This document shows positions 6,436 to 6,967 of a stretch of DNA of 6,967 nt, piece after piece. Origin of the DNA: Halanaerobium sp. Lineage in GTDB: Bacteria; Bacillota; Halanaerobiia; Halanaerobiales; Halanaerobiaceae. A program made the translations under genes and the position numbers. The notes under the pieces are model-generated. The model did not search any database. It was given only the letters and a program-made list of their open reading frames with translations, and was not told where the DNA came from. The stretch covers positions 1 to 6,967 of the forward strand of contig QBLP01000090.1 in the NCBI GenBank assembly GCA_003070825.1, written 5' to 3'. Position 1 is the first letter of the stretch. Every line of letters begins with the position of its first letter.

Positions 6436-6456
6436 GTATAGTGTATAGTGTATAGT
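6436..6456 (+). repeat. Three tandem copies of the 7-mer GTATAGT
   Basis: Three perfect head-to-tail copies of GTATAGT (6436-6442, 6443-6449, 6450-6456). Looser 7-base periodicity extends upstream to about 6420 (GGTATAC, GGTGTTG, GGGTATA). The surrounding 6401-6460 is G/T-rich on this strand with only one C. It lies between the 15-codon ORF and the PDCC gene. It could be a slippage-prone microsatellite or stacked sites for a regulator; the sequence does not tell which. Confidence 0.75.
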
Positions 6457-6532
6457 AATTAATTAAATTTTTGGAGATTATAGAATTTTTTTATTTAATA
6501 TAATAAGTATTGGGGATTATGAGGAGGGAAGT
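6457..6532 (+). other. AT-rich intergenic stretch before the PDCC gene
   Basis: It contains a perfect TATAAT (6499-6504) without a good -35 partner: TTGGAG (6471-6476) is 22 bases away. It also holds a loose inverted repeat, ATTAAAT (6462-6468) with ATTTAAT (6493-6499). GAGGAGGGA (6521-6529) is the ribosome site for ATG 6533. No CsoR-like G/C-rich palindrome is visible. Confidence 0.3.
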
Positions 6533-6661
6533 ATGAGTAAAAGTAAGAATTGGTGGCAAAAATTTATTGATAAACTTGCCTCAGCTAATCAGAAAGAGTA
6601 TGGAAATGATGTTCCTGATTGTTGTGGAGATGGTAAAACGAAAAAGGAAAATGAGAAATAA
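6533..6661 (+). CDS. Small PDCC-motif protein, putative metal-binding (LDCC-like)
   Basis: This 42-residue protein begins MSKSKNWWQKFIDKLASANQ, a short amphipathic helix with a WW pair, and continues to EYGNDVPDCCGDGK with adjacent cysteines C30 and C31. The tail is lysine- and glutamate-rich. From memory it resembles small Bacillota proteins annotated as 'LDCC motif putative metal-binding protein', which share the aromatic, amphipathic N-terminus, a KAN/SAN...FG-type middle and a (L/P)DCC motif. Here P replaces L. A vicinal Cys pair could bind a soft metal such as Cu(I), and its position 56 bases before a CsoR-family repressor fits that idea. Both statements are inference. The ribosome site GAGGAGGGA is very good at 3-4 bases from the ATG. 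It is too short for many gene callers. Membrane surface binding by the amphipathic helix is possible. Confidence 0.75.
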   Translation: MSKSKNWWQKFIDKLASANQKEYGNDVPDCCGDGKTKKENEK

Positions 6662-6667
6662 CTTTAG

Positions 6668-6685
6668 AAATATAATATTTTTTTT
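6668..6685 (+). other. AT palindrome running into a T8 tract
   Basis: AAATAT and ATATTT flank a single central A (6668-6680), and a run of eight Ts covers 6678-6685, just after the PDCC gene stop. The palindrome has no loop room for a normal hairpin and no GC pairs, so a terminator is doubtful. It could be a weak pausing site or an AT-rich operator before csoR. TATAAT (6671-6676) lies inside it but has no -35 partner. Confidence 0.25.
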
Positions 6686-6717
6686 ATTAAACAGTAATAT
6701 TAAAATGGGGTGGTTAT

Positions 6718-6967
6718 ATGAATTCATTATGTGATCTAGATAAAAAAGACTTAAAAGCCCGGTTAAAAAGGATAGAAGGCCAGGTTCGTGGGTTGCAGAG
6801 GATGATAGAAGAAGATAAATATTGTGTTGATGTTTTATATCAGATCAATGCTGTACAGGGGGGACTTAAAAAAGTTGGTTTAAAAATTCTGGATAAACAC
6901 GTCCACGGCTGTGTTCAAAGAGCAGTTAAAGATGAAGAGGGAGATAAAGTTATAGATGAATTAATGG
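6718..6967 (+). CDS. csoR: CsoR/RcnR/FrmR-family metal-sensing repressor, copper type (3' end cut off)
   Basis: The first 83 residues are present and the window ends within a codon. RLKRIEGQVRGLQRMIEED (from R15) is the hallmark first helix of this all-helical, DNA-binding repressor family. The metal ligand set is C36, H61 and C65 (KYCVDVLY and DKHVHGC). This is the Cys-His-Cys pattern of copper-sensing CsoR, at the same numbers as in the Mycobacterium tuberculosis protein as I recall it. Y35 and E81, reported second-shell allosteric residues there, are also present. Nickel-type RcnR would have a histidine in place of the last cysteine, and CstR lacks the histidine. Apo-CsoR represses copper export genes and releases DNA on binding Cu(I). 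GGGGTGG (6707-6713) is the ribosome site. It lies 56 bases after the PDCC gene, and its target genes probably lie beyond the window. About 5-25 residues are missing. Confidence 0.92.
   Translation, partial: MNSLCDLDKKDLKARLKRIEGQVRGLQRMIEEDKYCVDVLYQINAVQGGLKKVGLKILDKHVHGCVQRAVKDEEGDKVIDELM

Noticed and set aside
6399..6455. Extension of the 15-codon ORF by stop-codon read-through
   Set aside because: The frame stays open for 18 more codons, but that runs through the G/T-rich repeat and yields no recognisable protein; there is no read-through or frameshift signal.
1..6967. CRISPR array, insertion sequence, tRNA or rRNA gene
   Set aside because: No spaced direct repeats, transposase motifs, terminal inverted repeats or cloverleaf or rRNA signatures were seen on either strand.

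Overview
This is a low-GC, fully co-oriented window: every gene supported here is on the + strand. It looks like the chromosome of an anaerobic Gram-positive (Bacillota). The clues are AT-rich codon use, strong AGGAGG-type ribosome binding sites, a YacL-like PIN/TRAM protein, a clostridial-style Rnf cluster and a CsoR-family repressor. The order Halanaerobiales is a plausible home, but that is an impression and not something the sequence proves.

Layout. Bases 1-624 hold the 3' part of a PIN-TRAM (YacL-like) gene whose start lies outside the window. It is followed by a 78-residue heavy-metal-associated (HMA) domain protein (653-889). A good sigma-A-like promoter candidate lies inside the end of that gene (843-871) and probably feeds the rnf block. 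Next come five tightly packed genes, rnfC-rnfD-rnfG-rnfE-rnfA (936-4978), joined by spacings of -1 to 15 bases. They encode the membrane and NADH-side subunits of the ion-pumping ferredoxin:NAD+ oxidoreductase. rnfB, which normally closes this operon, is absent. Its place is taken by a ZIP-family metal permease (5064-5804) and a membrane-anchored NusG domain II protein (5853-6275) in which the family's paired cysteines are replaced by aspartates.

The last 700 bases are gene-poor. They hold a 15-codon ORF with a near-perfect Shine-Dalgarno (6351-6398), a G/T-rich, nearly C-free stretch with a 7-bp tandem repeat (6436-6456), and a 42-residue protein with a PDCC motif (6533-6661). The window ends inside a CsoR-type copper-sensor repressor (6718 to the window edge).

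How the parts may work together. RnfC, D, G, E and A would carry electrons between ferredoxin and NAD(H) while moving Na+ or H+, but they need an RnfB encoded elsewhere. The HMA protein, ZIP permease, PDCC protein and CsoR give the flanks a metal-homeostasis theme. Whether this is functional coupling (Rnf is rich in Fe-S clusters) or mere adjacency cannot be decided from the sequence. I see no mobile element, CRISPR array, tRNA or rRNA gene, and no convincing GC-rich intrinsic terminator.
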